Source of the DNA: Branchiostoma floridae
Taxonomy: Eukaryota; Chordata; Leptocardii; Amphioxiformes; Branchiostomatidae
Length of the DNA stretch: 64,000 nt
Direction of reading: 5' to 3'
NCBI RefSeq assembly: GCF_000003815.2
Contig: NC_049984.1
Span: forward strand, 26,263,995 to 26,327,994
Shown here: positions 1 to 10,778 of the stretch, one piece after another
Numbering within the stretch: position 1 is the stretch's first letter
Layout of the letters: each line of letters opens with the position of its first letter
Notes under the pieces: generated by a model
Database searches by the model: none
Told to the model about the DNA's origin: nothing
Seen by the model: only the letters and a program-made list of their open reading frames with translations
Made by a program: the position numbers and the translations under genes

Positions 1-1396
1 GAAAGACATAAATGGAACATGGGGCAGATTATATTCAAATTAGGCTGGCCGGGATGAATGGAAAAATATATACAAATTAAGCTTTTCAACTGTACCTGAC
101 AGAAAGCTACTGGTGTTGATACCCAACACCGCCTTAAAATGATACACGCAAGTCAGTGAGATATGTGCCGTTACCTTGTGCGCTCCAATAGAAGACGTAG
201 TTGGTCTGCTTCTACTTGTCATTCTGGACAGGTGGTACTTCATGTATCGCTCAAACAACGTGATCTACAGCCACTGTTCGGTACGTACGCCTTCACAAGC
301 TGGACCATGTGGCGGAGTGGAGGGACGGGACGGAGGGGGAGAATCGAGATTGTGGGAGGCGGAGGTGTGGCGTGGTTGGGTAACCGATACTGCTCATAGG
401 CGAGGGGGATAAAGGTGGCCGGATCTCGGGATCGACGGGGTCACAGGCAGCGACTATGTTCCATTGACATTGTGGCAACTAGACAAATAGAGGTCATGGT
501 CAAGGTCAGCGAATAGACTTCAGAGCTAACCCGCTCCTGTGCTATAACGGACCTCTGGTCTAACTAGTGGTAGGAAATTGGCATTTATACTTCTCTCAGC
601 TCTCACCATAAAACCAAGGCTCAAACAAGATGAGGTTTCAAGTTTACATTCCTTTTATTCGAACTTCGTACGGTACACAACATTGTTCAAGATCAAAGGT
701 ACAAGTACATGGAATACAAACGAGGCATCAATGCATCAAACACCTCACAATACACATCGTCAATCTGACACCCTAAATAACTAAGGACCCACCCCGAAAA
801 CAGGTAAATTTGGAAGACACCACATACTAAGCAACAGCGCCCGTCAGAATATATAAACCGGCAAATCTTACCAGAATGTCAGTTGCTTAAACGAAGTATG
901 GAGAAAACTGCCCGGGGCGGACAGAAACGCGAGACATTTTAGGTTACTTAAATGGTTACTCCAATACCCAATCAATAGCAGCCTCCGGGTCATCTGTCTG
1001 CTTTGCCGCCATAGTTGCAGAATTACTTTCAAAACCCATCTCCACTAATGCTCAAGAAGTCTTGTTTGCTGATCTTCTTCAATGCGGTTGCGATGAATCT
1101 CGTCCTCGTTGATTATTCTTTGAATGTAGCGTTCAAGACGCAGATCCATCATATAGACGTTATTTTCCAGCAGCTGGTACAACTGATATCCCCAAAGTAA
1201 TGAAATACTGTATGAACCTACTTTTGGTTACATCATGCCCACTAGGAGTGCCTCATCCCTCACTGCTTCACAAAAATCTGGAGCCTGCCCCAGCAAGACC
1301 CCCCTGGGCCCTATCCCACTTTTCATCTATCATATTACTAAAGAAGCTTAGATAGTGTGCACGTTTCGCACTTTCACTTATATGAATTCTTATTAC
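1..1396. other. no gene recognised
   Basis: No open frame here has a convincing domain or a matching pair of splice sites. The short frames on either strand are proline-, serine- or arginine-rich and look like chance translations of a moderately GC-rich stretch (about 290-430) followed by AT-rich sequence. Confidence 0.4.
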
Positions 1397-1621
1397 CTTG
1401 TCTTTCGTAATAAGACGCTGCCTTTCAGCTATGCACAAGCTTACAGTGGAAGAGTCATTTTCATCTCCGATACATTCAAATATTGGTCGGTTGGAACGGA
1501 CAGAATTGGGTTTAGGTTCGTCACAGACTTGGCCAAAGTAAACACCATATTTGGCTGCCATGCCTACAACTGAGGAGATGCTTTTGGCAGTTGTTTTTGC
1601 CTCGTCGGTGGCTGACTCCAT
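1397..1621 (-). CDS. unidentified first-exon-like ORF ending at a splice donor
   Basis: A 75-codon open frame begins with ATG (MESATDEAK) at 1621 and ends exactly at AAG|GTAATAAG, a plausible donor. A second frame immediately upstream (about 1739 to 1630) starts MEKQGEKPRQTENSV, carries a basic run (TPRKKRTHG) and also looks protein-like. A single-base shift near 1625 would join the two. No known domain is visible. The protein would be small, with a basic N-terminus and a few cysteines. It could be a decayed first exon of a transposon gene or an orphan host exon. Only the open frame and the donor are seen directly. Confidence 0.3.
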
Positions 1622-1739
1622 GGGTGCGTTTCTTCCTTGGAGTCACCGTCACGGGCTTGACTGCGCGGATGAAGCCAGCTTTTCTTGTTGGGCTAACAGA
1701 ATTCTCTGTCTGCCGAGGCTTCTCTCCCTGTTTTTCCAT

Positions 1740-2061
1740 TGAAAAATCGTTCTTGAATTAGTTTGCATCATTGGCCAGCATGTACGTATGTGTTAGATTT
1801 AAAGACATCCGACATCGCCACAAGCGCTGTTTCCGTGGCCGCTCTGGTTAGAAACAGGGTCAGAAGTAACCGCTCGCTTGCCGGCTTCCAAATGGTCTGT
1901 TATTAATTACAGTATTGCCTCACTTTCTACTTCACCCAGACTACACATTATGCAAATCCTATTTTCCTCAGGAATTGCTTGGTACCCTCCGGTTTTAATG
2001 TACAATGGTAATATCCCTGCTCGTAACTGCGCACAGAGAGATCTTTGGCTTTTACAAAGGT
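1740..2061. other. no gene recognised
   Basis: Intergenic or intronic sequence. I see no splice-flanked frame, repeat or RNA signature. Confidence 0.4.
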
Positions 2062-2270
2062 TCATTTTAACATAACGTTCTGTACCATTGAAAAGTGGCT
2101 ATCCCCACCAGTCACTATGTGGCTGATAAAGACCTTGTTTGCCAGTAGCTTCTTCGCAATCTCCCTGCCAGCAACTTCTGTAGTCCCCATTTCGTCAAGT
2201 TGTTTGAGGTTTGATTTTTCCGTTTCTGTGTGATGGACCTCAATATACAGCCTTTTATAATCACTAAAAA
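2062..2270 (-). pseudogene. possible Mutator-like transposase fragment
   Basis: The minus-strand frame contains REIAKKLLANKVFISHI followed by VTGGDSHF. This resembles the V-T-x-D-G-D-S/A block that follows a basic helix in a family of animal Mutator-like (MULE) transposases, where the aspartates belong to the catalytic core. Here the usual D-G-D has become G-G-D, so if the assignment is right a catalytic residue is lost. No start, terminal repeats or downstream transposase blocks are visible, so this is at most a short relic. Alternative: a chance resemblance. Confidence 0.3.
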
Positions 2271-2624
2271 AATAGTCACAAAACAACTGATTTTATCTTG
2301 TACGCAAGGTCCTTTTCATTGTGCTATTTCAGTTTAATTGTTTTCCCCATGTCAAACTTTCATCCTGGTGTCCTTTAGGCCTGTTACATGGTGCCCCACC
2401 TCTTGACCCTCACATTCAGCAAGGGTGAAGCTTCAGACAGTACATTCCGACCTCTGAAGTCCGAGCTGTTGGCATCACTGCAAAAGAGCATTGTAGGAGG
2501 ATAAAACGTAGAATATGACGAGATCCCTGTTCCATTGGCTAAATTTACAACTGCCGAAAATCACTTGTAAGTTTTGTTGAATATCAAAAATATAGTCATT
2601 TTTACGCTGACGGTTGACTGCAGT

Positions 2625-2765
2625 TACACCACATGATCTAACTGCAGCATTTTTGCTCAGAACCTAGAGGTTCTGAGTTCGAATCCCGCCATGTCGCCGA
2701 TCTTGTGACAGTTTTTAAGGGGGAAAGGCACCTCACACACATTTCCACACTTCAGTCTTAAGTAG
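2625..2765 (+). repeat. tRNA-derived SINE-like repeat
   Basis: A B-box-like element (GAGTTCGAATCCCGC at about 2678-2692) sits in a short stem, AGAACCTAGAGGTTCT, like a tRNA anticodon or T-arm region. It is followed by an AAAGGCACCT stretch and a pyrimidine-rich tail. The same layout, B box and then GGCACTTTT-like body, occurs near 37.7 kb, so this is probably a member of a tRNA-derived SINE family rather than a functional tRNA gene. The A-box side is weak. Confidence 0.45.
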
Positions 2766-3021
2766 TGAAAATTTCAGCTAGCTAATAAATCAGCTAGGAC
2801 AGGATATTAAATGGAAGTCCAATTTCTTTGGGTACAGCCAAGCACATTAAAGCAGCCGGTACACTTGTCAAACGAGTAGGGGGTCCTTCCTTGTGTTAGC
2901 GGATCAATGTATGAGCAGATAAAATGTACTTTAATCCAGCACACCAAACCCGGTACGGTGTGCTGCGTCATGAGGCAGTTCATCGGGTATGCAATGCAAA
3001 CATACAAACAAAAGGACACAC

Positions 3022-3189
3022 CTTCTCATTTGTCAGGAGACTCGTGGGTTCTTCGAGGTTCTCCAGCTGGATGCTGGAATCTGTGTCAGGTGCGATGACG
3101 TATGGGGTAATGCGCAGCTGTTTGGCCACCCTGTTTTCTTCGATCCTTAATAGAGCCAGCTCCCCCATCTTCAGCAGCTCTTCCTGCAA
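3022..3189 (-). CDS. internal exon of an unidentified gene
   Basis: A 56-codon frame is bounded by a good acceptor (pyrimidine tract then GACCAG) and a donor (AAG|GTGTGT), both in phase 0. The peptide is charged and probably helical (EELLKMGELALLRIEENR), followed by QLRITPYVIAPDTDSS. Codon use is protein-like and there is no stop. No family is recognised. No exon that splices to it in phase can be named with confidence; the 3.9-4.05 kb segment is a candidate upstream exon on the same strand. Confidence 0.45.
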
Positions 3190-3881
3190 CTGGTCAGAAC
3201 AGAAGAAAAGTAGATACATGTTATACATTTGTTTACAACTTAATTTGTGCAATTGGTACATAATCATGTACCTTCTACTCTTCATGTTGACCATCTCTGG
3301 ACCTGTAAGGAATTGATTTATGGAGTTATTTAAAGTGAGCAGTACCTTCAATGCCTGTACCAAGTTGAAATATACACCATCTAATACATGTACTTAAATT
3401 GTTACTTACACAATAGAAATATCAGCTAAGGCTATAGAAGACTTGTAACTCCACTTTAAATGCTCAATACCAATAAATATGCTATATGGCAGACCACTAG
3501 TTGAGGACTCTCACTTTACCCCAAATCACCTTAAGTTACGGAAGTACAAGAGGTAGAAATATATCAAAGAAGAAAACTTTTAATAGGTTAGGTCACCCTT
3601 GGTCTTCACAAAAACGTTTTGCATCGCAAACCTGTGCAGCTTATCAATTTACCTTTCTAAGAATATGATTTATTTTTAACCGTGACTTATTATTTTGGCC
3701 AATGTCAAAGTGCCAAAGAAGTGCATGCAGATATATGGACTATTTTCTATTAAGAAAACATTTTTAATCCTGAAGTTACCTTACTGGCTTTTGTTTGCCA
3801 TTTTGCTGTGGGGGAGGACAGGTGGTCCCATCGTTGTCCACTTTAAAATTTAAAAGCTCCTTCATCAAAAAGATGACATAC
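3190..3881. other. intronic or intergenic AT-rich sequence
   Basis: AT-rich sequence without splice-bounded frames, repeats or RNA signatures. Confidence 0.4.
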
Positions 3882-4053
3882 CATTTAGTACAGGCAACTT
3901 GACACTTTCTCTGTAGTATCCGTTCAGTATGTCTTGGAGGGTAGTTGTTCCATCCCTATCCGATGACAGGTACAGGGTTGTCTGACCACCCTTCCTTCAC
4001 AAGTTGCCTGGCAAGCACACTTGATCTGTGTGGCAAGGAGGACACTGAAGAGT
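3882..4053 (-). pseudogene. exon-like segment with an internal frameshift
   Basis: An acceptor (CTCCTTTTACAG) opens a frame reading DSSVSSLPHRSSVLARQL and then VKEGWSDNPVP. After a one-base shift near 3965 a second frame reads DGTTTLQDILNGYYRES and ends at AATG|GTATGTC, a good donor. Both halves look coded and abut. The simplest reading is one old exon broken by an indel or a sequencing error. The family is unknown. Confidence 0.35.
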
Positions 4054-4686
4054 CTGTAAAAGGAGAGTACGATTGCTCATTGTTTGCGAGTTGAATGAAA
4101 CTGTACCAATGAAACAAAGGCATAATTTTCATAACATCGTAAATAGTAACAAGACAGTTTCTAAACGCCAACAAAATGTCAATAGGATAGAGACGTATTT
4201 TAACTTCATACAACAACTTCATATAAACAACAAAACTCTTATACCGTAACATAACAAAACGTGTATACAACATCACAACTAAAACGGGAAATCCTTATCA
4301 AAGTCTCTATGTAAAAAATAGACACAGAAACGTGGGCTGAAAATCGAATGCGGAAATCACATAAACACCAGTTCTTTAATCAGTCAAACTGCGTATCTGG
4401 AATCAGTCCTCAAATCCAAAGGAGTTTCTGGAGTCGGTGCCCGTACATATATCTGTCAAGACGTTGAGGGTGAGACTTGTGTCATGTAGATCTCCATGTG
4501 GTCCATCGAGCAAAGGGAGCCACCTGTGTCACAAAGTTAACAAAAATTGAATATGTATCAGACAGACACCAGTCTTTGAAGAGGAACGAACACACCTCTA
4601 CTATAACGTCAGTATACCGTATGCTCTCCATACACATGATTCAAGGAACAGTGGATCAGCTGTATAAGTTTTTGGTATCCTCCATC

Positions 4687-5340
4687 ATGGAAACTGAGTT
4701 CTACTTTTTTTAAAACTACTAAACAGTGTATTCAACAGGGCTTGTTTGACCACTTGCTTGTGGCGACTGCCCACAATGCCACCCATCTTGTATTTCTCAG
4801 CCACCTCATTGACAAGGGCGAAAACGTCAGGTGTGGCGACTGCCACCTCGATGTGCGTGGCAAACTTCGCTTTGGTCACCTCTGCCGGATTCTGAAAGAT
4901 ATTCTCACAGACAAGACGTCAAATTTTATCATCAGTCAGCGGATATAAATTTGTACAACTTTGGAAGCCCCTTTGACATGTCATTGAGGGATTCTTTTAT
5001 AGCTCTCGTCTTGGATATCCGTTTTGTTACAACTTACAGCGAAAACTATCCCGGAAGTCTTTCAGGGGCCAAGTGTACTTTCCACTCTTGTCTTGGAACT
5101 CGCCACGCCCGCCACAATTTTGTTTCCAGCTCAGTAAGGGCTGCATCTGCATATGTTGCAAATCCAATAAGTGCATGGATATTGCAATACATATGATTCA
5201 TTTTTGACAAATTGTCCTGTTCCTGCGTGGTCAGAGTCTCCCAGGTCTTTTGCACATTTGGAAGAATTTCTTGTCAATACTGCTGGTTGAAACGTTTCTG
5301 ACTTGCGGCGCCCATCTCCCATGGTGTTCCTAAAGGAAGA
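4687..5340 (-). mobile_element. decayed ORF of a repeated MNHMYCN family, copy A
   Basis: The frame around 5046-5300 contains a WETLTTQEQDNLSKMNHMYC core, then NIHALIGFATYADAAL. A second copy lies at 35.6-36.0 kb on the same strand (MNHMYCNLHALMWFATYADEAL), which shows a dispersed family. Further along, at 4687-4920, is a separate coding-looking block (EVAVATPDVFALVNEVAEKY) with one stop just upstream. The reading frame is broken between blocks. Repetition and decay suggest a DNA-transposon ORF, but I cannot name the superfamily. The start is taken at the MG(A/R) segment near 5305, shared in outline with the 36-kb copy. Confidence 0.45.
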
Positions 5341-6623
5341 CACCGACTCAACATACTTGGCTTCTATCGTTAACCGTTAACCAAAGTCTTTGACATTCCT
5401 GTTTCACTTAATCTAAATGCATAAATCCAGCCCCCATTCTGCTTCTTCCATCTCAATATCTCCTTTTACCTCAACATTTCCCAGTGAGCTCCATGTTTTT
5501 TTTGTTCCGTGCCCTCTTCGGTGCTGTTTCTGTTAAGTGTTTTTATTGCTTTCTATAAATAGCAGCGTTTTTTTTCTTCCTGTCTTTGATACTCGCTACC
5601 GACTTTGCTGTTGTATCAATTGAAAATGAGCAGTTGCAAGAAACTTGTGTTACTTGCACATCTGTGGAATAGACAGCCCGTTCCGGTGAAAACATCAGTC
5701 TAAAAACTTTTTTTTTGGTCACAGGATCTGTCCTTAATATAACGTTATGTATGTATGTATGTACAGTATGTGTCCGGGTGTGGTCAATAATTAATATTGT
5801 TTTTTTTATTCGTGGTTTATAACGTATTATTCGACCGCCGCTAACAAATGGCTTGCCGCTTGTGCTACACATTTTTCAGCTTTAGGTCAGTCGTCCTCAA
5901 CTTGTGGGTGGTTTTAGAGCTGCCGAACTGCCAAAAGTGTCATTTTTGAAACACGTCTTTGGCTCTGGAGGGCTTGACGGTTTTTCTTGGGACAGTGTTC
6001 TACTGGCAAGTACATGCAAGGTTCACCAGGTTGGTTCGAATTGTTACTTTAACCTTGAACAGCAGCGCTGCAATGTGATCACATGTCTGCCCAGACCTGG
6101 ACACAAACAGTGTTAAACACACAGTAAAAAGCTAACATAGATGTGTAGAGCAGGAACTTTTTGTATTTAGAAGTAAATCTTCTAGTAAAGTTTTAATGAC
6201 AGACAATATGCAATTCATTTGTTAACTCACCCAGCTGTATAGTGAGCAGCAGGTTTTCTTGACTGTGCCAGTAGGGTGGCAGCACACCCATGTGGTAGCA
6301 CACCCGTGTATTACGGGGTAGGTCGTTGACCCTTGCCGATAGCCTACACTTTGCTAGGAAGAAGATGTAGCCACCTTGCTTACTAGAGTAGATCTTATCC
6401 ATTCAGCCACTGGTGTAGTAGATAAATGCCTTCCCTTCCTTGTAAGCAATCATTATTTTTATTATTGGGTGGGCAGACTACTCACTATGGAAATTAATTC
6501 ATATAAAATCATCAGGCCTTACTGAAGCCCATACCCGCTTCCCCAAAATTGGAGAGCGACCACTTTAACTAATTACCGGACCATATTCCGTCCCTTTTAT
6601 TTCGTAAACAAAACTGCGCTCAC
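5341..6623. other. no gene recognised; short ATGT microsatellite
   Basis: Contains an (ATGT)n run of about five units near 5746-5764 and a tRNA-like A-box word (AGTGGCTGAATGGATAAG) on the minus strand at about 6390-6410 with no matching B box. No splice-bounded exon was found. Confidence 0.4.
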
Positions 6624-6703
6624 CTGTTGAGCATTTAATCCGGCCTGCTGCGCTTGAGGTGCTGCTTGGCCTGCTACCGCCCGGCACCTTGTTGTTGTCC
6701 AAT
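6624..6703 (-). CDS. second exon of a Q-rich gene
   Basis: An 80-bp segment lies between a strong acceptor (TCTCTCTCAG) and donor (CAACAG|GTGAGC). Spliced in phase 0 to the upstream exon it continues the Q-rich character (IGQQQGAG), then meets a stop. One base over, the frame reads GQAAPQAQQAGLNAQQ up to the donor. A single indel near 6672 would explain both, so the gene may be frameshifted or the assembly may contain an error. Confidence 0.45.
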
Positions 6704-6815
6704 CTGAGAGAGATGCAAACACTAGTTAGGGTCATTATCGTGTTCTACATTCGGCAAATTCCCCTAAACATTTACTAATCACCTTCCCATAACGTAAGGA
6801 TCAGAACGATTGAAA

Positions 6816-7449
6816 TTAAACCTGTTGCGCTCCCTGCACTGTCTGGGGTGGAACCTGGGCTGCCTCAACTGGCTGCTGCGGAACCGCAGCCGCCGCTGCT
6901 GCCCCCTGTAACATTGCAGCCTGACCGGGAACCTGTTGCGGCGCTGGTGGCTGCTGCTGCCCTGCCGCCTGTCCTGGGGCCTGGACCTGGGCTGGCAGCT
7001 GCTGCGGGCCACCCGCCTGGAGAGGACAGTTGAACTCCTTGTTTAGCAGCCTCTGCAGTGCTGTCCTCTGCCCTTCATCTAATGCTGGTGGAGCAGGTGG
7101 CAAATGCTGAAATGGACGGAGGTTGTGGAGAAACCAGCCAGAGGATGGAGGTGTGGATTGTTGGTCAATAGCTGTTGGACTATCTAAAGATGTCTGCCCC
7201 TCCTGATCCTGCCACTGCTGGTGGTTGAGATGGTCCCTCTTTTTTTCGATTGATGATTTTAACTTCTTCAGGTATTCTTCCTCGAAGTGTGGCCCCACAA
7301 AGGATGGCTGCCCGGTTGGTATCTGCTGCTTGCCATCAACTTCCTTGAATAGTTGGAGATCTGGGTCCGTTGAGGATGGTCGCCACACAGTGTCGGTTGA
7401 CCACATCTTGTACTGGATGGTGACGTGCTCACTCCTATCGTCAGTAAAC
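6816..7449 (-). CDS. long exon of a Q/A/P-rich gene
   Basis: The exon opens after a good acceptor (CTCTCTTTCAG at 7450-7452) and stays open to a TAA just past AQQV. The first 45 residues are ordinary (RSEHVTIQYKMWSTDTVW, DPDLQLFKEVDGKQQ). Next comes a charged helix (FEEEYLKKLKSSIEKKRDH), then proline-rich sequence, and after residue 130 a low-complexity Q/A/P tract. The last sense codons, CAACAG, are followed by GTTTAA, a weak donor from which it could splice to the 6.7-kb exon in phase 0. Alternatively it ends here. No known domain is visible; low-complexity tails of this kind occur in nuclear adaptor proteins and in transposon ORFs alike. Confidence 0.5.
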
Positions 7450-8035
7450 CTGAAAGAGAGGTAATCTTTTTGTGGGCTTGTTTGTCATCATGGAAATGAT
7501 ATCATTAAAGAAGTTAAAGTTCAGCGCTAAGGGCGATGTTCTCGACAGCCACCCAGCTCTCTGGCTCCAAGACCAACCGCACAATGATTCATTGATTCTC
7601 CCTATCCATTCTGAAGACTGACAGCATTTTTGTGCACACTGACCTTTAGGTTGTCTGTTGGAAAATGGTGTGCTGTGTCCAAAACGGTTCAGCACTTAAG
7701 AGCGGTCTGGTAATGGAACAGTGCAGAAGAAAACATGCGGCATGTGTGGTCTTCAGTAAATGAAGGGTTGGTAAAGATATGGCATAACGGGGGATTGGTA
7801 AGAAAGTTAAGTGAAATTTAGTGTCACACCTTGGCAATATTTACCTCTTCAAAACTACTGCATTTAGATTAGGGAGATTATTAGTACGTAGTACCCACCT
7901 ATGTAATCCTGTCTTGTGATGGCGTATAAATGTAGCTTGCTGGAGGGTAGCCTGTGTTTACACAAGCTCTCGCCGGCTGGGCTTAATGACCCCCTCCCCC
8001 CGAGAGCTTGTGGCAGAACACTTCTAAGCCGCGCG
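7450..8035. other. no gene recognised
   Basis: Intronic or intergenic. The stretch 7935-8035 is GC-rich, with AGCTCTCGCCGG and CCGAGAGCTTGTGG able to pair as a short imperfect hairpin. I cannot assign it. Confidence 0.35.
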
Positions 8036-8190
8036 GACCATTCCAGTTTCTGGAGTCACCAATAGGAAGCCAGGATAGGAATTACTATGGTAACCGCCCA
8101 GCCATCACGTGATCCGCGGCGCCAGGCCGGGCGGAGTAGTAGGCGGGGACAGGAAACTTGATCGATCCCCCGCGTGCAGTTCTCAGAAAA
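8036..8190 (+). promoter_or_regulatory. putative promoter with CCAAT, X-box-like and E-box motifs
   Basis: The sequence before the ATG at 8191 is GC-rich and holds ACCAATAGG (about 8058), ATGGTAACC (an RFX-type half site, about 8087) and ATCACGTGAT (an E-box, about 8105). No TATA box is evident. Such a cluster is typical of CpG-type promoters of housekeeping-like genes. Whether it drives the plus-strand frame starting at 8191 is inferred. Confidence 0.4.
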
Positions 8191-8306
8191 ATGGCGACGG
8201 ACAGCACAACACCAGAGTTTCGGAACGTCCTGCAGACAGTGTGTGCGGACTTTGGGAGTCCCTGGCCCCTGAAGCCGCTTCAGGAAGAGACGATCAAATA
8301 TTTGGT
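8191..8306 (+). pseudogene. truncated first exon resembling a RecQ/DEAD-type helicase N-terminus
   Basis: From ATG at 8191 the plus strand reads MATDSTTPEFRNV, then VCADFGSPWPLKPLQ and EETIKYLV. The LKxxQEExIxxLV pattern resembles the segment just before the Walker A motif (GKDVxxxxPTGxGKS) of RecQ-like helicases. No Walker A follows: at about 8302 the sequence changes into the 30-bp minisatellite and the frame ends after some 15 repeat-encoded residues. The promoter-like sequence upstream supports a real former first exon. The family call rests on about 10 residues only. Confidence 0.35.
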
Positions 8307-9776
8307 CTCTCCTTGCTGGTCAAAGCTGACCGGAGTCTCTCCCCGCTGGACATAGCTGACCGGAGTCTCTCCTCGCTGGACATAGCTGACCTGAGTCTCT
8401 CCTTGCTGGACATAGCTGACCGGAGTCTCTCCTCGCTGGACATGGCTGACCAGAGTCTCTCCCCGCTGGACATAGCTGACCGGAGTCTCTCCCCGCTGGA
8501 CAAAGCTGACCGGAGTCTCTCCTCGCTGGACATGGCTGACCGGAGTCTCTCCCCGCTGGACAAAGCTGACCGGAGTCTCTCCTTGCTGGACATGGCTGAC
8601 CGGAGTCTCTCCCCGCTGGAAAAAGCTGACAGGAGTCCCTCCTTGCTGGACATGGCTGACCGGAGTCTCTCCTCGCTTGACATGGCTGACCGGAGTCTCT
8701 CCTCCCTGGACATAGCTGACCGGAGTCTCTCCCCACTGGAAAAAGCTGACAGGAGTCTCTCCTTGCTGGACATAGCTGACCGGAGTCTCTCCTTGCTGGA
8801 TATGGCTGACCGGAGTCTCTCCTCGCTGGACATAGCTGACCGGAGTCTCTCCTTGCTGGTCATGGCTGACCGGAGTCTCTCCTCGCTGGACATGGCTGAC
8901 CGGAGTCTCTCCCCGCTGGACAAAGCTGACCGGAGTCTCTCCTTGCTTGACATAGCTGACCGGAGTCTCTCCTTGCTGGACATGGCTGACCGGAGTCTCT
9001 CCTCGCTGGACATAGCTGACCGGAGTCTCTCCTTGCTGGACATGGCTGACCGGAGTCTCTCCTTGCTGGACAGGGCTGACAGGAGTCTCCAGCTCTTTCT
9101 TCCACCTGTGGACCTCCTGGTCATGGTTCTTAGACAGTTGGTCAACTGCTCTCAAGGTTTGTTTGTGGCTGACTGTTACTCCACAAGACTTCATCCTCTT
9201 ATACAGTGCAGCTGATGCATGACACTTGAAGAGGCTAATGCCTAAACAAGTCTGCATGGCAGACATGGCCCTATTTCTCGCGCGGAATAGAGCAGCTGCT
9301 GATGTGGCTATTATTGGCTGCCGTCGTGCCTGTTGTTTTTTTCTCAGCTGCTGTCGCTGGATGACAGTCACCTTTCTTTTGATGCAAGATAGTGCCTTAC
9401 TGCCAGCCTTTCTAGATGGTTTCCTTGTTCTTACAGTGCCAAGCACGTTCCTTGTTCTGACTGTCTCATTTGTAGGGCTTGAGATGACCCGTAGTACTCT
9501 TGTGATGGTTGGAGCTCTGTCTTCCAGTTCCTTTGTTATGTTTGAGATATTAAAACCTGCTAGTGTTGAACTGCGAAGGATTGATGGCTGGGCCGGTGAG
9601 CATATGGCTTGTGCTTCTTTATTGAGCACAGAGAGGACATTGGTTAAGATGAACGGTTTTATCTTCTCATGTTTGCACACAGCATTTGCAACAGTGGAAT
9701 ACTTGTAATCCAGCAGAGGCTTCACAATACTTGTCATCTGTGGTCCAATATTCCTGATCTTGTTCTCTAGAGAAAC
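8280..9776 (-). CDS. second exon of a ZAD-like gene, C-terminus replaced by a minisatellite
   Basis: A strong acceptor (CTTTCTTCTGACAG) at 9777-9790 starts a frame that stays open for 1.5 kb. About 200 ordinary residues come first: IRNIGPQMTSIVKPLLDYKY, KAGSKALSCIKRKVTVIQ, FKCHASAALYKRMKSCGVTV, ending in a charged helix (DQEVHRWKKELE). The 30-bp minisatellite then follows in frame as about 26 copies of GETPVSxVQR and a stop in unique sequence at 8280. The N-terminal part resembles a repetitive amphioxus family that I associate with DUF6589-type transposon proteins. In that family a longer C-terminal domain would be expected, so this product is truncated or fused. Minisatellite expansion inside coding sequence, deletion of the domain, or an assembly collapse could each explain it. 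Confidence 0.55.
   Translation of the reverse strand, partial: VSLENKIRNIGPQMTSIVKPLLDYKYSTVANAVCKHEKIKPFILTNVLSVLNKEAQAICSPAQPSILRSSTLAGFNISNITKELEDRAPTITRVLRVISSPTNETVRTRNVLGTVRTRKPSRKAGSKALSCIKRKVTVIQRQQLRKKQQARRQPIIATSAAALFRARNRAMSAMQTCLGISLFKCHASAALYKRMKSCGVTVSHKQTLRAVDQLSKNHDQEVHRWKKELETPVSPVQQGETPVSHVQQGETPVSYVQRGETPVSHVQQGETPVSYVKQGETPVSFVQRGETPVSHVQRGETPVSHDQQGETPVSYVQRGETPVSHIQQGETPVSYVQQGETPVSFFQWGETPVSYVQGGETPVSHVKRGETPVSHVQQGGTPVSFFQRGETPVSHVQQGETPVSFVQRGETPVSHVQRGETPVSFVQRGETPVSYVQRGETLVSHVQRGETPVSYVQQGETQVSYVQRGETPVSYVQRGETPVSFDQQGETKYLIVSS
8302..9091. repeat. 30-bp minisatellite, about 26 copies
   Basis: Tandem units of 30 bp (CTGACCGGAGTCTCTCCTTG and CTGGACATGG) run without a break. 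Variable positions are mostly in the middle of CTCGCTGGACATGG and in CATAG/CATGG/CAAAG. Because 30 is a multiple of three and the unit lacks stops, one frame on the plus strand and three on the minus strand stay open through all or much of the array, giving long but mostly artefactual ORFs. On the minus strand one frame is contiguous with the upstream exon and encodes a 10-residue repeat, GETPVS(H/Y/F)VQR. Confidence 0.9.
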
Positions 9777-10778
9777 CTGTCAGAAGAAAGAAAGTTGTTG
9801 TCATTAAGGTCACGTAAGAAAAAAAATGCCAGGTAAAAGAGACAACTACTGAAAATTAGGTATTGTCATCATATAAGTACCGTGTGATTATTAATTACCC
9901 GTAGTGCCTGCACTATTTTTACAGCTGCATTCTACTGATTTCTTTTACCTTCATGACTTGGTTTTCAATCTTAAAGCAACCGCTGTCAATCTTCTGTACA
10001 AGACTTAATCTAATTTAAAATGTTTCTGCATTCTTTAAGTCTGACAATGACCATTACATGTAGTACAAAATAGATTAAATCTTAACATCCTCATTACTAA
10101 TTAAATGATAAAACAATAAGGGTTTGCATAAGATTTCGACAAAATGTTTCAACAAATTAGGGCATATCATGAGTGTTGTACTGTTGGTATCTTTTCTTTA
10201 AAAAATTGAAGGCTCAATGCCCATACAGTAGTGTGTACCATTACTTTTTCAGACATAATAAAAATTTTAACACACAGCACGACTAAACCTGAACAAAGTA
10301 CTGTATTATTCCCTGGAACATTGTATGATTAGGGGATATTAAAACTGTAGAGTCAAAACTGAAAGCCCGACCGGACAAGAACGCATAACACGTCAAAACA
10401 GCCGGCGCCAAACCTCTGCTTGGAAGGTAGGTTGTATTCATTTGACTTGGTCTATTTATTTGGCTGTGTATAGAACGAAATACAACCAGGGCTACACAAC
10501 TATTATCAAGGGCTAGCGAGAACGAGAACAGCACAGTGAATTCATTACAATACAGTCGAGTATACACATATTTTCACTTCCATACAATATGTTAATTCGA
10601 ACCTGTCATGTGTTGATTTCAACCATCATCATGTTAATTCAGTACCGCTACACAAATACATGCCAGAACATGTCCCTAGTAAGAACTATAGATACAACGT
10701 TCGAACGATACTTTTTTTTTTCGATATCGAAGCCCCAGAAAAAATTTACAGCTGCAAAAAAGGCGCCAAGTTACTTAC
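9777..10778 (-). other. intron between the two exons of the ZAD-like gene
   Basis: AT-rich spacer, about 1 kb, between donor AAA|GTAAGT (10779/10778) and acceptor GACAG (9777). No embedded element is recognised. Confidence 0.5.

Noticed and set aside
2668-2700. tRNA gene
   Set aside because: A B-box and short stem are present, but no full cloverleaf or 3' acceptor match. The downstream body matches a SINE layout.
6816-7033. Plus-strand P/A/L-rich ORF opposite the Q-rich exon
   Set aside because: It is the antisense of CAG/GCN-rich coding sequence; the minus strand has matched splice sites and a more plausible protein.
8302-9091. CRISPR array
   Set aside because: Units are contiguous with no unique spacers, and the context is eukaryotic.
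8109-9215. 368-codon plus-strand ORF
   Set aside because: Most of it is the 30-bp minisatellite read in one of several open frames. It lacks a normal coding region and is out of frame with the helicase-like start at 8191.
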